A stretch of DNA of 64,000 nucleotides from Nocardioides okcheonensis (GTDB lineage: Bacteria; Actinomycetota; Actinomycetes; Propionibacteriales; Nocardioidaceae), in assembly GCF_020991065.1 (NCBI RefSeq), contig NZ_CP087710.1, positions 3,534,001 through 3,598,000 on the forward strand, read 5' to 3'. Position numbers and translations under genes: made by a program. The notes under the pieces are model-generated. The model was not told the origin of the DNA and made no database searches. It saw only the letters and a program-made list of their open reading frames with translations. Below are positions 46,663 to 54,942 of the stretch, one piece after another. Within the stretch, counting starts at the first letter, position 1. Every line of letters starts with the position of its first letter.

Positions 46663-49091
46663 GCGACACCGGACCCGCGCCCCGCGGACGGCGCCGCAAC
46701 GTCGCCGCCACCGGCACCCGCACCCGGGTCCGTCCCCACGCGCTGCTGCCCGACCTGCCGGCCTGGGTCGACCTCGGCTTCGCGCTCGCGCTGAGCACCG
46801 TCGCCCTCACCGCGTTCGGGTCCTCGTTCACCGGCTCGGCCTACCTCGTCGTCGGCGTCCTCGGCACCGTGCTGGCCGTGCTGGTCACGCACCTGACCCG
46901 CGCGGCGGGCTGGCCGTTCGTCTCGGCCGTGGTGATCTGCCTGGTGCTGTTCCTGCTGCTCGGGGGACCGCTGTGCCTGCGCTCGCTCGGTGACGGCTTG
47001 CTGCTGCCCGGCCCGTCGACCCTCGCCGAGGTCGTCGACCAGGCCGTGTTCGGCTGGAAGGACCTGCTCACCACGCTGCCGCCCGTCGACGGCGACGGGC
47101 CGCTGCTGGTCCTGCCGTGGCTCTCCGGCATGCTCGCCGGCCTGGTCGGGCTCGGCCTGGCGCAGGTGCAGGTGCGGCGACCGTGGCTGAGCGCGCTGCT
47201 GCCGGTCCTCGGCACGACCCTGGTCCTGTCGGGCGCCATCGTCCTGGGCGTGCGCCACCCGCAGTCGCTGCTGCTCCAGGGCACCCTGTTCGCTGGCCTC
47301 GCGCTCGGCTGGCTCGCCGTGCGCGCCCGTCGGGCGAGCGCGGCGGTCCAGGGCGGCAGCCGGTCGTGGGTCCGCGGCGCCGGCGCGGTCGCGATGCTCG
47401 CCGTCGCGGCGGCGGTCGCGGTGCCGGCCAGCGGCTGGCTGACCGACGACCGGGACCGTGCCGTCGCCCGCGACTGGGTCGAGCCGCCCTTCGACATCGG
47501 CCGCTACCCGTCCCCGCTGGCCGGCTTCCGCAAGTACGTCGACCCGCAGGGTCGCCCCAGCCGCGCCAACGTCCACGACAAGGCGCTGTTCGACGTCGAC
47601 GGCGTGCCGGCAGGCACCCGCGTGCGGATCGCGACGATGGACCGCTACGACGGCATGGTCTGGGGCGCCACCGACGACGCGCTGCCCGGCCCGGCCGACG
47701 ACTCGTTCCAGCGGGTCTCCTCGACCATCGACAACCCGGTCGACGGCGAGCCGGTCGACGTGACGATCACGCTCGACGAGGGCTACGACGGGGTGTGGCT
47801 GCCCACGGTCGGCGCCCTCACCTCGATGCGCTTCGACACCGCCGACGCCCGGTCCAAGGCCGAGGTCTTCCGCTACAACCTCGCCACGTCCACCGGGGTC
47901 GTGCCCACCGGCCTGCAGGCGGGGGACCGGTACACCTTCACCGCGGTCCTGCCCGACGACGAGCTCAGCGACGAGACGGTCGCCTCGGCCGACCCGACCT
48001 ACCTCCCGCAGAGCGCGGCGTTCATCCAGGGCCCCACGGAGAAGTGGACCGAGAAGGCCGGCAACGACCCGATGGCGCGCGTCCTCGCCGCGGCCGAGCA
48101 CCTGCGCTCGGAGGGCAAGTACTCCGACGGGATCGGCCGCACCCAGCGGATCTACGTGGCCGGGCACAGCGTGTGGCGGCTGTCCGACGAGTTCGTCAAC
48201 GCGCCGCAGATCGTCGGCAACGACGAGCAGTACGCCGCGACCATGGCCCTGATCGCCAACGACATCGGCGTCCCGGCGCGCGTGGTGCTGGGCGCGGAGG
48301 TCCCGGAGGGCGGCCAGGTCACCGGCGAGGACGTGCACGCGTGGGTGGAGCTGCGGGCTGCCGACGGCTCGTGGCGGACGCTGCCGACCGAGCGCTTCAT
48401 GTCGCTGACCCCGCCGGCCGACCAGGTGCCCGAGACCAACACCCCGATGTCGGGCACAGTCATCCCGCCACCCAACCCGATCCCGCCGCCGTCGGACGCC
48501 GGCGAGCAGAGCGACGCCGACCTCAAGGAGCGCAAGTCCGCGCGCAAGAAGGCCGACGAGGAGGAGGGCCTCATCGCGGGCCTGCCCGGGTGGGTCGGCG
48601 CGGTGCTGACCTACGTCGGGCTCCCGATCCTCGTGGTCGCGCTGCTCCTCGGCGCGGTCGTGGGCCTCAAGGCGCTGCGCCGGCGCAGGCGCCGCACCGC
48701 CGAGGTCGTGTCCGCCCGCTTCGTGGGCGCCTGGCGCGAGCTCGTCGACCACGCGCGCGACCTCGGCCAGGTCGTCCCGCTCGGCCCGACGGTGACCCGG
48801 CGCGAGCAGTCCGCCGGGATCGTGTCGGGCGGGGCCGGTCAGCTGGCGCGTCGGGCCGACGGGTTCGTGTTCGGCCCCGGCGTCCCGGAGGCCTCCGCCG
48901 CCACGGCGTACTGGGAGCAGGTCGACGCCGAGCGCCGGGCCATGTCGCAGGAGGTGGGCCGCTGGCAGCGGTGGCGCGCGGCCATCAGCCTCCGCTCGTT
49001 CCTGCGGTCCAACCCGTCCCGGCGGGGCGCGGCGGTCGGGGAGCGGCTGCGCGGACTCGCAGATTGGCGTTCTCGCAGGACGCCTGACTAG
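46659..49091 (+). CDS. Transglutaminase-like membrane protein (TgpA type), catalytic residues altered
   Basis: A protein of 810 aa. The N-terminus holds about six membrane helices (30-250), an extracytoplasmic transglutaminase-core domain lies at about 500-580, a Pro-rich linker (IPPPNPIPPPSD) precedes a final membrane helix (about 643-667) and a basic cytoplasmic tail follows. In active family members the core has Cys in a YCEHFA-type motif, His in HAWVE and Asp in DPT. Here the first reads GNDEQYA (D522 in place of Cys), His H560 is kept in HAWVE, and the third reads TLPTE (L575 in place of Asp). It is therefore probably not a transglutaminase but a structural or binding relative. Coupled to the DUF58 gene. 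Confidence 0.88.
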   Translation: MSDTGPAPRGRRRNVAATGTRTRVRPHALLPDLPAWVDLGFALALSTVALTAFGSSFTGSAYLVVGVLGTVLAVLVTHLTRAAGWPFVSAVVICLVLFLLLGGPLCLRSLGDGLLLPGPSTLAEVVDQAVFGWKDLLTTLPPVDGDGPLLVLPWLSGMLAGLVGLGLAQVQVRRPWLSALLPVLGTTLVLSGAIVLGVRHPQSLLLQGTLFAGLALGWLAVRARRASAAVQGGSRSWVRGAGAVAMLAVAAAVAVPASGWLTDDRDRAVARDWVEPPFDIGRYPSPLAGFRKYVDPQGRPSRANVHDKALFDVDGVPAGTRVRIATMDRYDGMVWGATDDALPGPADDSFQRVSSTIDNPVDGEPVDVTITLDEGYDGVWLPTVGALTSMRFDTADARSKAEVFRYNLATSTGVVPTGLQAGDRYTFTAVLPDDELSDETVASADPTYLPQSAAFIQGPTEKWTEKAGNDPMARVLAAAEHLRSEGKYSDGIGRTQRIYVAGHSVWRLSDEFVNAPQIVGNDEQYAATMALIANDIGVPARVVLGAEVPEGGQVTGEDVHAWVELRAADGSWRTLPTERFMSLTPPADQVPETNTPMSGTVIPPPNPIPPPSDAGEQSDADLKERKSARKKADEEEGLIAGLPGWVGAVLTYVGLPILVVALLLGAVVGLKALRRRRRRTAEVVSARFVGAWRELVDHARDLGQVVPLGPTVTRREQSAGIVSGGAGQLARRADGFVFGPGVPEASAATAYWEQVDAERRAMSQEVGRWQRWRAAISLRSFLRSNPSRRGAAVGERLRGLADWRSRRTPD

Positions 49092-49094
49092 ACT
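49064..49094 (+). promoter_or_regulatory. Candidate promoter of the alpha operon
   Basis: TTGGCG (49064-49069), a 19-nt spacer and TAGACT (49089-49094). The -10 overlaps the stop codon of the transglutaminase-like gene. The leader to infA would be about 185 nt. Confidence 0.45.
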
Positions 49095-49287
49095 GGCTCG
49101 TCGGCCCAACGTGGGCTGTGCTTCGTGGTGCCTCGCGGCTGCCCGGACTCGTGTGATCGTCCCAGACGCTCGCGCGTGCCGGGGATGAGGACCCCGGGCC
49201 GTTCACGAGGTCCACCGGTCCCCTGCCTGCAGGAGCCGGGCGGTTCCCGGGCCACGGTAGACAACGAGACAACAGATTGTGGAGGAC

Positions 49288-49509
49288 ATGCCGAAGAAAG
49301 AAGGCGTGATCGAGATCGAGGGCACCGTCGTGGAGGCCCTTCCCAACGCCATGTTCCGTGTGGAGCTGGCCAACGGGCACAAGGTGCTCGCGCACATCAG
49401 CGGCAAGATGCGACAGCACTACATCCGGATCCTCCCCGAGGACCGGGTCGTGGTGGAGCTCTCGCCGTACGACCTCACCCGGGGTCGGATCGTCTACCGC
49501 TACAAGTAA
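49288..49509 (+). CDS. infA: Translation initiation factor IF-1
   Basis: An OB-fold protein of 73 aa that blocks the A site during initiation. The body ([31 protein letters not shown]) is standard. I chose ATG 49288, which gives the usual [12 protein letters not shown] start, although GGAGG is only 2 nt upstream; GTG 49279 would add three residues but lacks a ribosome site. Confidence 0.95.
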   Translation: MPKKEGVIEIEGTVVEALPNAMFRVELANGHKVLAHISGKMRQHYIRILPEDRVVVELSPYDLTRGRIVYRYK

Positions 49510-49539
49510 CCAGCCAGCCGAGTAGCAAGGATCGTTGAC

Positions 49540-49653
49540 ATGAAGGTCAACCCCAGCGTCAAGCCCATCTGTGACAAGTGCAAGGTCATCCGCCGTCACG
49601 GCCGGGTCATGGTCATCTGCGAGAACCCCCGCCACAAGCAGCGGCAGGGCTGA
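49540..49653 (+). CDS. rpmJ: 50S ribosomal protein L36
   Basis: L36, 37 aa: [20 protein letters not shown] then [18 protein letters not shown]11, C14, C27 and H32 form the zinc site of the C+ type. It lies 30 nt after infA, and its stop is part of a hairpin. Confidence 0.97.
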   Translation: MKVNPSVKPICDKCKVIRRHGRVMVICENPRHKQRQG

Positions 49654-49688
49654 TCGCCGCCGCCGGCTCCGCCGGCTGCGCCGATCAG
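49650..49688 (+). terminator. Hairpin overlapping the rpmJ stop codon
   Basis: Outer arms CTGATCG (49650-49656) and CGATCAG (49682-49688) enclose an inner GCCGGC-TCC-GCCGGC stem (49662-49676). It sits in a 183-nt gap before rpsM and could attenuate transcription or mark RNA processing. A weaker repeat CTCCGG/CCGGAG lies at 49748-49767. Confidence 0.55.
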
Positions 49689-49836
49689 GGCACGACCAGC
49701 AACTCCACAACGTGAACGCTAGGCCAGGCACCGCCTGACCGAACCACCTCCGGAGCACCGGCCGGAGCCCACCCGAGGCGGGATGGGACGCGACACGAAC
49801 CGAAACCGATGCGAGAACAGACAAGGAAACCGCCAC

Positions 49837-50211
49837 ATGGCACGCCTCGTTGGTGTTGACCTCCCGCGCGACAAGCGCATCGAGGTCGCTCTCACCTACA
49901 TCTACGGCATCGGCCGTACCCGCGCCCAGCAGCTCCTGGCCGCCACCGGCGTCGACCCGAACGCCCGGGTCCACACGCTCGGTGACGAGGAGCTGGTCAA
50001 GCTTCGCGACGAGATCGAAGCCAACTTCAAGATCGAGGGTGACCTCCGCCGTGAGGTCCAGGCGGACATCCGCCGCAAGATCGAGATCGGCAGCTACCAG
50101 GGTCGCCGCCACCGCATGGGCCTCCCGGTCCGCGGTCAGCGCACCAAGACCAACGCGCGTACCCGCAAGGGCCCCAAGCGCACCGTCGCCGGCAAGAAGA
50201 AGGCGAAGTGA
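49837..50211 (+). CDS. rpsM: 30S ribosomal protein S13
   Basis: S13, 124 aa, in the 30S head. It begins [20 protein letters not shown], has the [12 protein letters not shown] helix-hairpin-helix and the tail [23 protein letters not shown] lies about 8 nt before ATG 49837; the in-frame extension upstream is not part of the family. Confidence 0.98.
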   Translation: MARLVGVDLPRDKRIEVALTYIYGIGRTRAQQLLAATGVDPNARVHTLGDEELVKLRDEIEANFKIEGDLRREVQADIRRKIEIGSYQGRRHRMGLPVRGQRTKTNARTRKGPKRTVAGKKKAK

Positions 50212-50284
50212 CCTGCGCCCTCGCGCAGTGATCCACGCCCGCTTCCCAGAAGCTTTTCGACCAGACCTCACCAGGAGTTAGTGA

Positions 50285-50680
50285 ATGCCTCCCAAGAGCC
50301 GCGCGACCAAGGTCCGCCGCAAGGAGAAGAAGAACATCGCTCAGGGCGAAGCCCACATCAAGAGCACGTTCAACAACACCATCGTCACCATCACCGACCC
50401 GACCGGCGCGGTGATCTCGTGGGCCTCTGCCGGCACCGTCGGCTTCAAGGGCTCGCGCAAGTCGACCCCCTTCGCCGCCCAGATGGCCGCCGAGGCCGCC
50501 GGCCGTCGCGCCATGGACCACGGCATGAAGAAGATCGACGTCTTCGTCAAGGGCCCGGGCTCGGGTCGTGAGACCGCCATCCGGTCGCTGGGTGCCATCG
50601 GCCTCGAGGTCGGCACCATCCAGGACGTCACGCCCACCCCGCACAACGGATGCCGGCCGCCCAAGCGCCGCCGCGTCTGA
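50285..50680 (+). CDS. rpsK: 30S ribosomal protein S11
   Basis: S11, 131 aa, on the 30S platform. The [20 protein letters not shown] block and the C-terminal [16 protein letters not shown] are standard. AGGAG lies 7 nt before the ATG. Confidence 0.98.
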   Translation: MPPKSRATKVRRKEKKNIAQGEAHIKSTFNNTIVTITDPTGAVISWASAGTVGFKGSRKSTPFAAQMAAEAAGRRAMDHGMKKIDVFVKGPGSGRETAIRSLGAIGLEVGTIQDVTPTPHNGCRPPKRRRV

Positions 50681-50708
50681 CCCGAGACTGAGAAAGAGAG
50701 ACTGAACC

Positions 50709-51317
50709 ATGGCCCGCTACACCGGTCCCATGACCCGCAAGTCGCGCCGTCTCGGTGTCGACCTCGTCGGCGGCGACGCTGCCTTCGAGAAGCGTCCCTA
50801 CGCCCCCGGCCAGCACGGCCGCGGCCGCATCAAGGAGTCGGAGTACCTGCTCCAGCTCCGTGAGAAGCAGAAGGCGCGCTTCACCTACGGCGTGATGGAG
50901 AAGCAGTTCGTCCGCTACTACAAGGAGGCCAGCCGTCGCCAGGGCAAGACCGGCGACAACCTCCTGCAGCTGCTCGAGTGCCGCCTCGACAACGTGGTCT
51001 ACCGCGCCGGGTTCGCCCGCACGCGCCGCCAGGCCCGCCAGCTCGTCGTGCACGGCCACTTCCTGGTCAACGGCAAGAAGGTCAACATCCCGTCCTTCCA
51101 GGTGACCGACCACGACATCATCGACGTGCGCGAGAAGTCGCTGGAGATGACGCCCCTGATCGTCGCCCGCGAGACCCACGGCGAGCGCGTCACCCCCGCG
51201 TGGATGGAGGTCATCCCGTCGCGGATGCGCATCCTGGTCCACCAGGTCCCCGTCCGGGCGCAGATCGACGTCCCGGTCCAGGAGCAGCTCATCGTGGAGT
51301 ACTACTCCAAGAAGTGA
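50709..51317 (+). CDS. rpsD: 30S ribosomal protein S4
   Basis: S4, 202 aa, a primary assembly protein. It starts MARYTGPMTRKSRRLGVDL with no zinc-binding Cys cluster (C- form), and contains the S4 RNA-binding domain RLDNVVYRAGFARTRRQARQ. Ends VEYYSKK. Normal. Confidence 0.98.
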   Translation: MARYTGPMTRKSRRLGVDLVGGDAAFEKRPYAPGQHGRGRIKESEYLLQLREKQKARFTYGVMEKQFVRYYKEASRRQGKTGDNLLQLLECRLDNVVYRAGFARTRRQARQLVVHGHFLVNGKKVNIPSFQVTDHDIIDVREKSLEMTPLIVARETHGERVTPAWMEVIPSRMRILVHQVPVRAQIDVPVQEQLIVEYYSKK

Positions 51318-51323
51318 TCACTG

Positions 51324-51354
51324 TCGGTGGCCGTCCGTCCCGGGCGGCCACCGA
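51324..51354 (+). other. Hairpin between rpsD and rpoA
   Basis: A perfect 10-bp stem TCGGTGGCCG/CGGCCACCGA with an 11-nt loop, beginning 7 nt after the rpsD stop. It could be a partial terminator or an S4-responsive element; the sequence alone does not tell. Confidence 0.55.
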
Positions 51355-51429
51355 CGCCCCTCTTCCACACCACTCCTCACCATGTTCGGATCCGTCAAAT
51401 AGCGGGTGGATCCGGAAAGGACACACTCC

Positions 51430-52446
51430 GTGCTTATCGCTCAGCGCCCGACCCTCACGGAAGAGACCGTCGACGAGTTCCGCTCGCGGTTCGTCATCGA
51501 GCCCCTCGAGCCGGGCTTCGGCTACACGCTCGGCAACTCGCTCCGCCGCACCCTCCTGAGCTCGATTCCGGGCGCGTCGGTCACCAGCATCAAGGTGGAC
51601 TCCGTCCTCCACGAGTTCTCGACCATCGAGGGCGTCACCGAGGACATGACCGAGATCATCCTCAACCTCAAGGGCCTCGTCGTCTCCTCGGAGCACGACG
51701 AGCCGGTCGTGATGTACCTGCGCAAGTCGGGTGCCGGTGACGTCACCGCCGCCGACATCACGCCGCCCGCCGGTGTCGAGGTGCACAACCCCGACCTCAA
51801 GATCGCCACCCTGTCCGACAAGGGCAAGCTGGAGATGGAGCTCGTCGTCGAGCGTGGCCGCGGCTACGTCTCCTCGGTGCAGAACAAGGGTGCCGACAAC
51901 GAGATCGGCCGGATGCCGGTCGACTCCATCTACAGCCCCGTGCTGAAGGTGACCTACAAGGTCGAGGCCACCCGCGTCGAGCAGCGCACCGACTTCGACA
52001 AGCTCGTCATCGACGTCGAGACCAAGCCGTCGATCCGTCCCCGCGACGCGATCGCCTCGGCCGGCAAGACCCTCGTCGAGCTCTTCGGCCTGGCCCGCGA
52101 GCTCAACGTCGAGGCCGAGGGCATCGACATCGGCCCGTCGCCGGTCGACGAGCAGCTCGCCGCCGACCTGGCCCTGCCGGTCGAGGACCTGCAGCTCACG
52201 GTCCGCTCGTACAACTGCCTCAAGCGCGAGGGCATCCACACCGTGGGTGAGCTCATCTCCCGCTCGGAGCAGGACCTGCTCGACATCCGCAACTTCGGTG
52301 CGAAGTCGATCGACGAGGTCAAGGCCAAGCTCGTCGAGATGGGCCTCTCGCTCAAGGACAGCGCGCCCGGCTTCGACCCGCACGCCGCCCTCGCCGCCTA
52401 CGGCGACGACGACGACGACGCGTTCATCGAGGACGAGCAGCTCTGA
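51430..52446 (+). CDS. rpoA: DNA-directed RNA polymerase subunit alpha
   Basis: RNA polymerase alpha, 338 aa. The N-terminal assembly domain has [20 protein letters not shown]. The C-terminal domain holds the helix-hairpin-helix ([27 protein letters not shown] split across about 270-297), which contacts UP elements and activators. The acidic tail [13 protein letters not shown] is typical. The GTG at 51430 ([11 protein letters not shown]) matches the family start, with GGAAAGGA upstream. Confidence 0.98.
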   Translation: MLIAQRPTLTEETVDEFRSRFVIEPLEPGFGYTLGNSLRRTLLSSIPGASVTSIKVDSVLHEFSTIEGVTEDMTEIILNLKGLVVSSEHDEPVVMYLRKSGAGDVTAADITPPAGVEVHNPDLKIATLSDKGKLEMELVVERGRGYVSSVQNKGADNEIGRMPVDSIYSPVLKVTYKVEATRVEQRTDFDKLVIDVETKPSIRPRDAIASAGKTLVELFGLARELNVEAEGIDIGPSPVDEQLAADLALPVEDLQLTVRSYNCLKREGIHTVGELISRSEQDLLDIRNFGAKSIDEVKAKLVEMGLSLKDSAPGFDPHAALAAYGDDDDDAFIEDEQL

Positions 52447-52512
52447 CAAACCGACCGGCGCCCGCCGGTCGTCTACCCGGGTACCTGACACGGCCCGAGA
52501 GAAGGAAATGAC

Positions 52513-53118
52513 ATGCCCAAGCCCAAGAAGGGTCCCCGCCTCGGCGGCAGCCCGGCCCACCAGCGCCTCATGCTCTCGAACCTGGCGACCGCCCTGTTCG
52601 AGCACGGCCGGATCACCACCACCGAGACGCGTGCGCGCCTGCTGCGTCCGGTCGCGGAGAAGCTGATCACCAAGGCCAAGCGGGGCGACCTGCACAACCG
52701 TCGCGAGGTCCTCAAGACCATCCGCGACAAGTCGGTCGTGCACACCCTGTTCACCGAGATCGCCCCGGTCATGGCCGAGCGTCCCGGCGGCTACACCCGC
52801 ATCACGAAGATCGGCCCCCGCAAGGGCGACAACGCCCCCATGGCGGTCATCGAGCTGGTGACCGAGGCCTACAGCCCGAAGGCCCCGTCGACCAAGAAGA
52901 CCGAGGCCGCCGCCGCTCCCGCGCCGGCGCCTGCGGAGACCGAGGTCGAGGAGACCACGGCTGCCGACGAGCACGAGGCCGCTGCCGAGGCCCACGAGGC
53001 TGCTGCCGAGGAGCACGAGGCTGCTGCTGAGGAGCACGAGGCTGCCGCCGCCGAGCACGAGGCCGCCGCCGAGGCTGCCGAGGCTGCGGAGGGCACCGAG
53101 GACGAGGCCAAGGCCTGA
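52513..53118 (+). CDS. rplQ: 50S ribosomal protein L17 with heptad-repeat tail
   Basis: L17, 201 aa; the family core is only about 120 residues. Residues 1-117 are normal ([44 protein letters not shown]). A Pro/Ala linker follows, then about five near-perfect heptads of EHEAAAE type (about 157-190), predicted to form one long acidic helix or coiled coil. The underlying DNA is a 21-nt tandem repeat. Actinobacterial L17 often has Ala/Glu-rich tails, but such regular heptads are notable. Last gene of the alpha operon. Confidence 0.96.
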   Translation: MPKPKKGPRLGGSPAHQRLMLSNLATALFEHGRITTTETRARLLRPVAEKLITKAKRGDLHNRREVLKTIRDKSVVHTLFTEIAPVMAERPGGYTRITKIGPRKGDNAPMAVIELVTEAYSPKAPSTKKTEAAAAPAPAPAETEVEETTAADEHEAAAEAHEAAAEEHEAAAEEHEAAAAEHEAAAEAAEAAEGTEDEAKA

Positions 53119-53142
53119 TCCACGGCTCCTGCCGGACCACGA

Positions 53143-53178
53143 CGAAGGCCCGCCACCCCCTGGGGTGGCGGGCCTTCG
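53143..53178 (+). terminator. Terminator after rplQ
   Basis: A perfect 16-bp stem (53143-53158 with 53163-53178) with a CCTG loop, 24 nt after the rplQ stop. Confidence 0.9.
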
Positions 53179-53230
53179 CGCGTCCCCGGGGGCGTACGCC
53201 CTTGCCCGCTACCCGGCCAGCCCGCCACCC

Positions 53231-53407
53231 GAGCGGTGTGTGAGGGGGATTGTGGGCTGCTGGAATCCTCCTCACGCACCGCTCGCGCTGGTGGGCGGTG
53301 CGTGAGCCACATTTTCGGGCGCCGGAACGTGGGTGGGGCACCGCTCGCGCTGGGGGCGGTGCGTGAGCCACATTTTCGGGTGCAGGAATGTGGGTGGGGC
53401 ACCGCTC
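53231..53407. repeat. Three tandem palindromic 54-nt units
   Basis: Units at 53231-53284, 53293-53346 and 53354-53407. Each is a 21-nt arm, a 12-nt loop and a 21-nt arm, with 7-8 nt (GCGCTGG-like) between units. Arms begin G(A/G)GCGGTG and end CACCGCTC. The inner part of units 2 and 3 is CCACATT...AATGTGG. Unit 1 pairs with two mismatched positions only, unit 3 with fewer mismatches than unit 2. The last unit runs into the panE stop codon. It may act as a bidirectional terminator or be a REP/BIME-like dispersed repeat. Confidence 0.8.
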
Positions 53408-54368
53408 AGCGGCGGAGGGTCGCGAGTACCGCGGCGGGGTCGAGGCTGCGGGCGGCGCCGCCGGCGTACGCCAGGGAGCGGGTCGCCGCGACGATGGCCT
53501 CGTTGACGGGTGTCGGCAGCCCGAGCAGGCGACCCTGGAGCACCACCTCGCCGGCGAGGTAGTCGATCTCGCTGTCGCCCGTGCCGCGGTGGAGGCTCTG
53601 CCAGGTCGACCCGCCGCGGCGCTCGAGGTCGGGGCGCCGCTGCAGGACGTCGCCCCTCCGGGCGGTGTCGTCCGCGGCCGTGACCACGCTCAGGCCGGTG
53701 GCGGCGAGGACACGCTCGCCCTCGGCCTGCGCGAGCGCGGCGAGCTCGTCGGCGCCCGGTCCGGGGGTGAACGCCGCATCGACGCCGTTGCCGAGGTTGA
53801 GCACCAGCTTGCGGCGCTTCCAGGCCATGATGTCGTCGCGCTCCTGCGACGCGATCCCCGCCGTGCGGAGGTCGGCCGCGACGGCCGCCGTCGTCGCGTC
53901 GGTGCCGCCGGGGACACGTCCGACGTCGAGGATGGCCGGTGTCGGGTGGCAGGAGGCGACGACCACGCCCGGCTCGAGGTGCGACGACGGGAGCATCACG
54001 CACACGGCGTACGTCCTGGCGAAGTGCCGCAGCGCCGCGACCTCGGTGGCGACACCGTTGGTGGCGCAGACGACGGCGACGTCGGCGGGCGCGTGGCGGC
54101 GCAGGTCGTCGAGCGCGGCCGCCACCTGGTGGGACTTCACGGCGAGCAGGACGACGGTGTCGTCGGTCCACCCCACCCCGGCCGCTCCGTCGGTGGCGGG
54201 CGCGTCGATCCGGTGCCGGCCGCTGCCGGCGTCGAGGACGAGGCCGTGCGCGCGGATCGCCTCGAGGTGGGCGCCGCGGGCGACGAGCGTGACGGGCAGC
54301 CCCGCGAGGTGCAGGTGGCCGCCGATGACCCCACCGACGGCCCCGGTGCCGTAGACGACGTAGCTCAT
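53406..54368 (-). CDS. panE: 2-dehydropantoate 2-reductase family protein
   Basis: A protein of 320 aa of the ketopantoate reductase (ApbA/PanE) family. The NADP-binding motif is VVYGTGAVGG (4-13). The catalytic Lys lies in MAWKRRKLVLNLGN and a Ser/Glu-bearing motif in GDSEIDYLAGEVV. PanE reduces ketopantoate for pantothenate and CoA synthesis, but many actinobacterial paralogues act on other substrates, so the symbol is tentative. The ATG is set by a TAGGGT -10 hexamer 7 nt upstream; that hexamer overlaps the stop codon of the preceding gene. Confidence 0.82.
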   Translation of the reverse strand: MSYVVYGTGAVGGVIGGHLHLAGLPVTLVARGAHLEAIRAHGLVLDAGSGRHRIDAPATDGAAGVGWTDDTVVLLAVKSHQVAAALDDLRRHAPADVAVVCATNGVATEVAALRHFARTYAVCVMLPSSHLEPGVVVASCHPTPAILDVGRVPGGTDATTAAVAADLRTAGIASQERDDIMAWKRRKLVLNLGNGVDAAFTPGPGADELAALAQAEGERVLAATGLSVVTAADDTARRGDVLQRRPDLERRGGSTWQSLHRGTGDSEIDYLAGEVVLQGRLLGLPTPVNEAIVAATRSLAYAGGAARSLDPAAVLATLRR

Positions 54369-54375
54369 GGCCCCG

Positions 54376-54381
54376 ACCCTA
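54376..54381 (-). promoter_or_regulatory. panE: -10 hexamer TAGGGT, leaderless panE
   Basis: On the minus strand TAGGGT ends 7 nt before the panE ATG (54368). Its TAG is also the stop codon of the upstream DinB-like gene. Confidence 0.5.
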
Positions 54382-54942
54382 CGAGGCGCGCCACCCGGGG
54401 TCGCGGCCGATGAAGGCCATCAGCCGGTCGACGACCGGTGCGTCGTCCGGGACTGCGACGGCCGGGCCGTACTGGCCGGAGTCGCGCAGCATCGCCTCGA
54501 TCGGCTTCATGCCCTCGAGCATCCGGGCGGCGAAGTCCTCGTCGAGGCCGGGGTCCTGGCCGCCCGCGCGGGCGAGGTCCCAGGAGTGCATGTAGACGTC
54601 GGCGGTGTAGAACCGGTCCACGGCCTCGGCGAGCGTCTGGGTGCCGACGTAGGGGTGGGTGAACTCCTCGTCGGGGCGTTGCTCGAGGAGGCCCTGCACG
54701 GCGTCGGCGTGGTGCTCCCACGCGGCCCACGGGTCGTCCGCGACCGTCGGGCCGGCCGGCAGCTCGACGCCGCCGGCGGCCAGGAAGCCAGGGAACCACT
54801 CGACGAGGTGGCCGACCACGTCGCGGGCCGTCCACCCGGCGACGGGGGAGGGGGCCGACCAGTCGGGCGTCTGCTCGACGAGCCGGCCGAAGCCCCGCGC
54901 GACCGCGGCGTGGCGGTCGGCGGGAGCCTCGGGGAGGGCCAT
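54379..54942 (-). CDS. TIGR03086/DinB-like (maleylpyruvate isomerase N-terminal type) protein
   Basis: A helical protein of 187 aa. It starts MALPEAPADRHAAVARGFGRLVEQ and has WTARDVVGHLVEW with the metal-ligand His, and DVYMHSWDLARAGG with further His near residue 130. This is the DinB/YfiT four-helix fold of mycothiol-dependent enzymes, common in actinobacteria. Substrate unknown. Its start overlaps the SRPBCC gene stop (ATGA at 54942), so it is the last gene of an ArsR-SRPBCC-DinB operon. Confidence 0.85.
   Translation of the reverse strand: MALPEAPADRHAAVARGFGRLVEQTPDWSAPSPVAGWTARDVVGHLVEWFPGFLAAGGVELPAGPTVADDPWAAWEHHADAVQGLLEQRPDEEFTHPYVGTQTLAEAVDRFYTADVYMHSWDLARAGGQDPGLDEDFAARMLEGMKPIEAMLRDSGQYGPAVAVPDDAPVVDRLMAFIGRDPGWRAS

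Noticed and set aside
46323..49109. 928-codon open frame on the minus strand opposite DUF58 and the transglutaminase-like gene
   Set aside because: Low-complexity Arg/Asp/Gly composition and antisense to conserved proteins; a high-GC shadow.
53231..53407. Possible CRISPR array
   Set aside because: Only three units, each a palindrome, with spacers of 7-8 nt that are nearly identical; no cas genes nearby.
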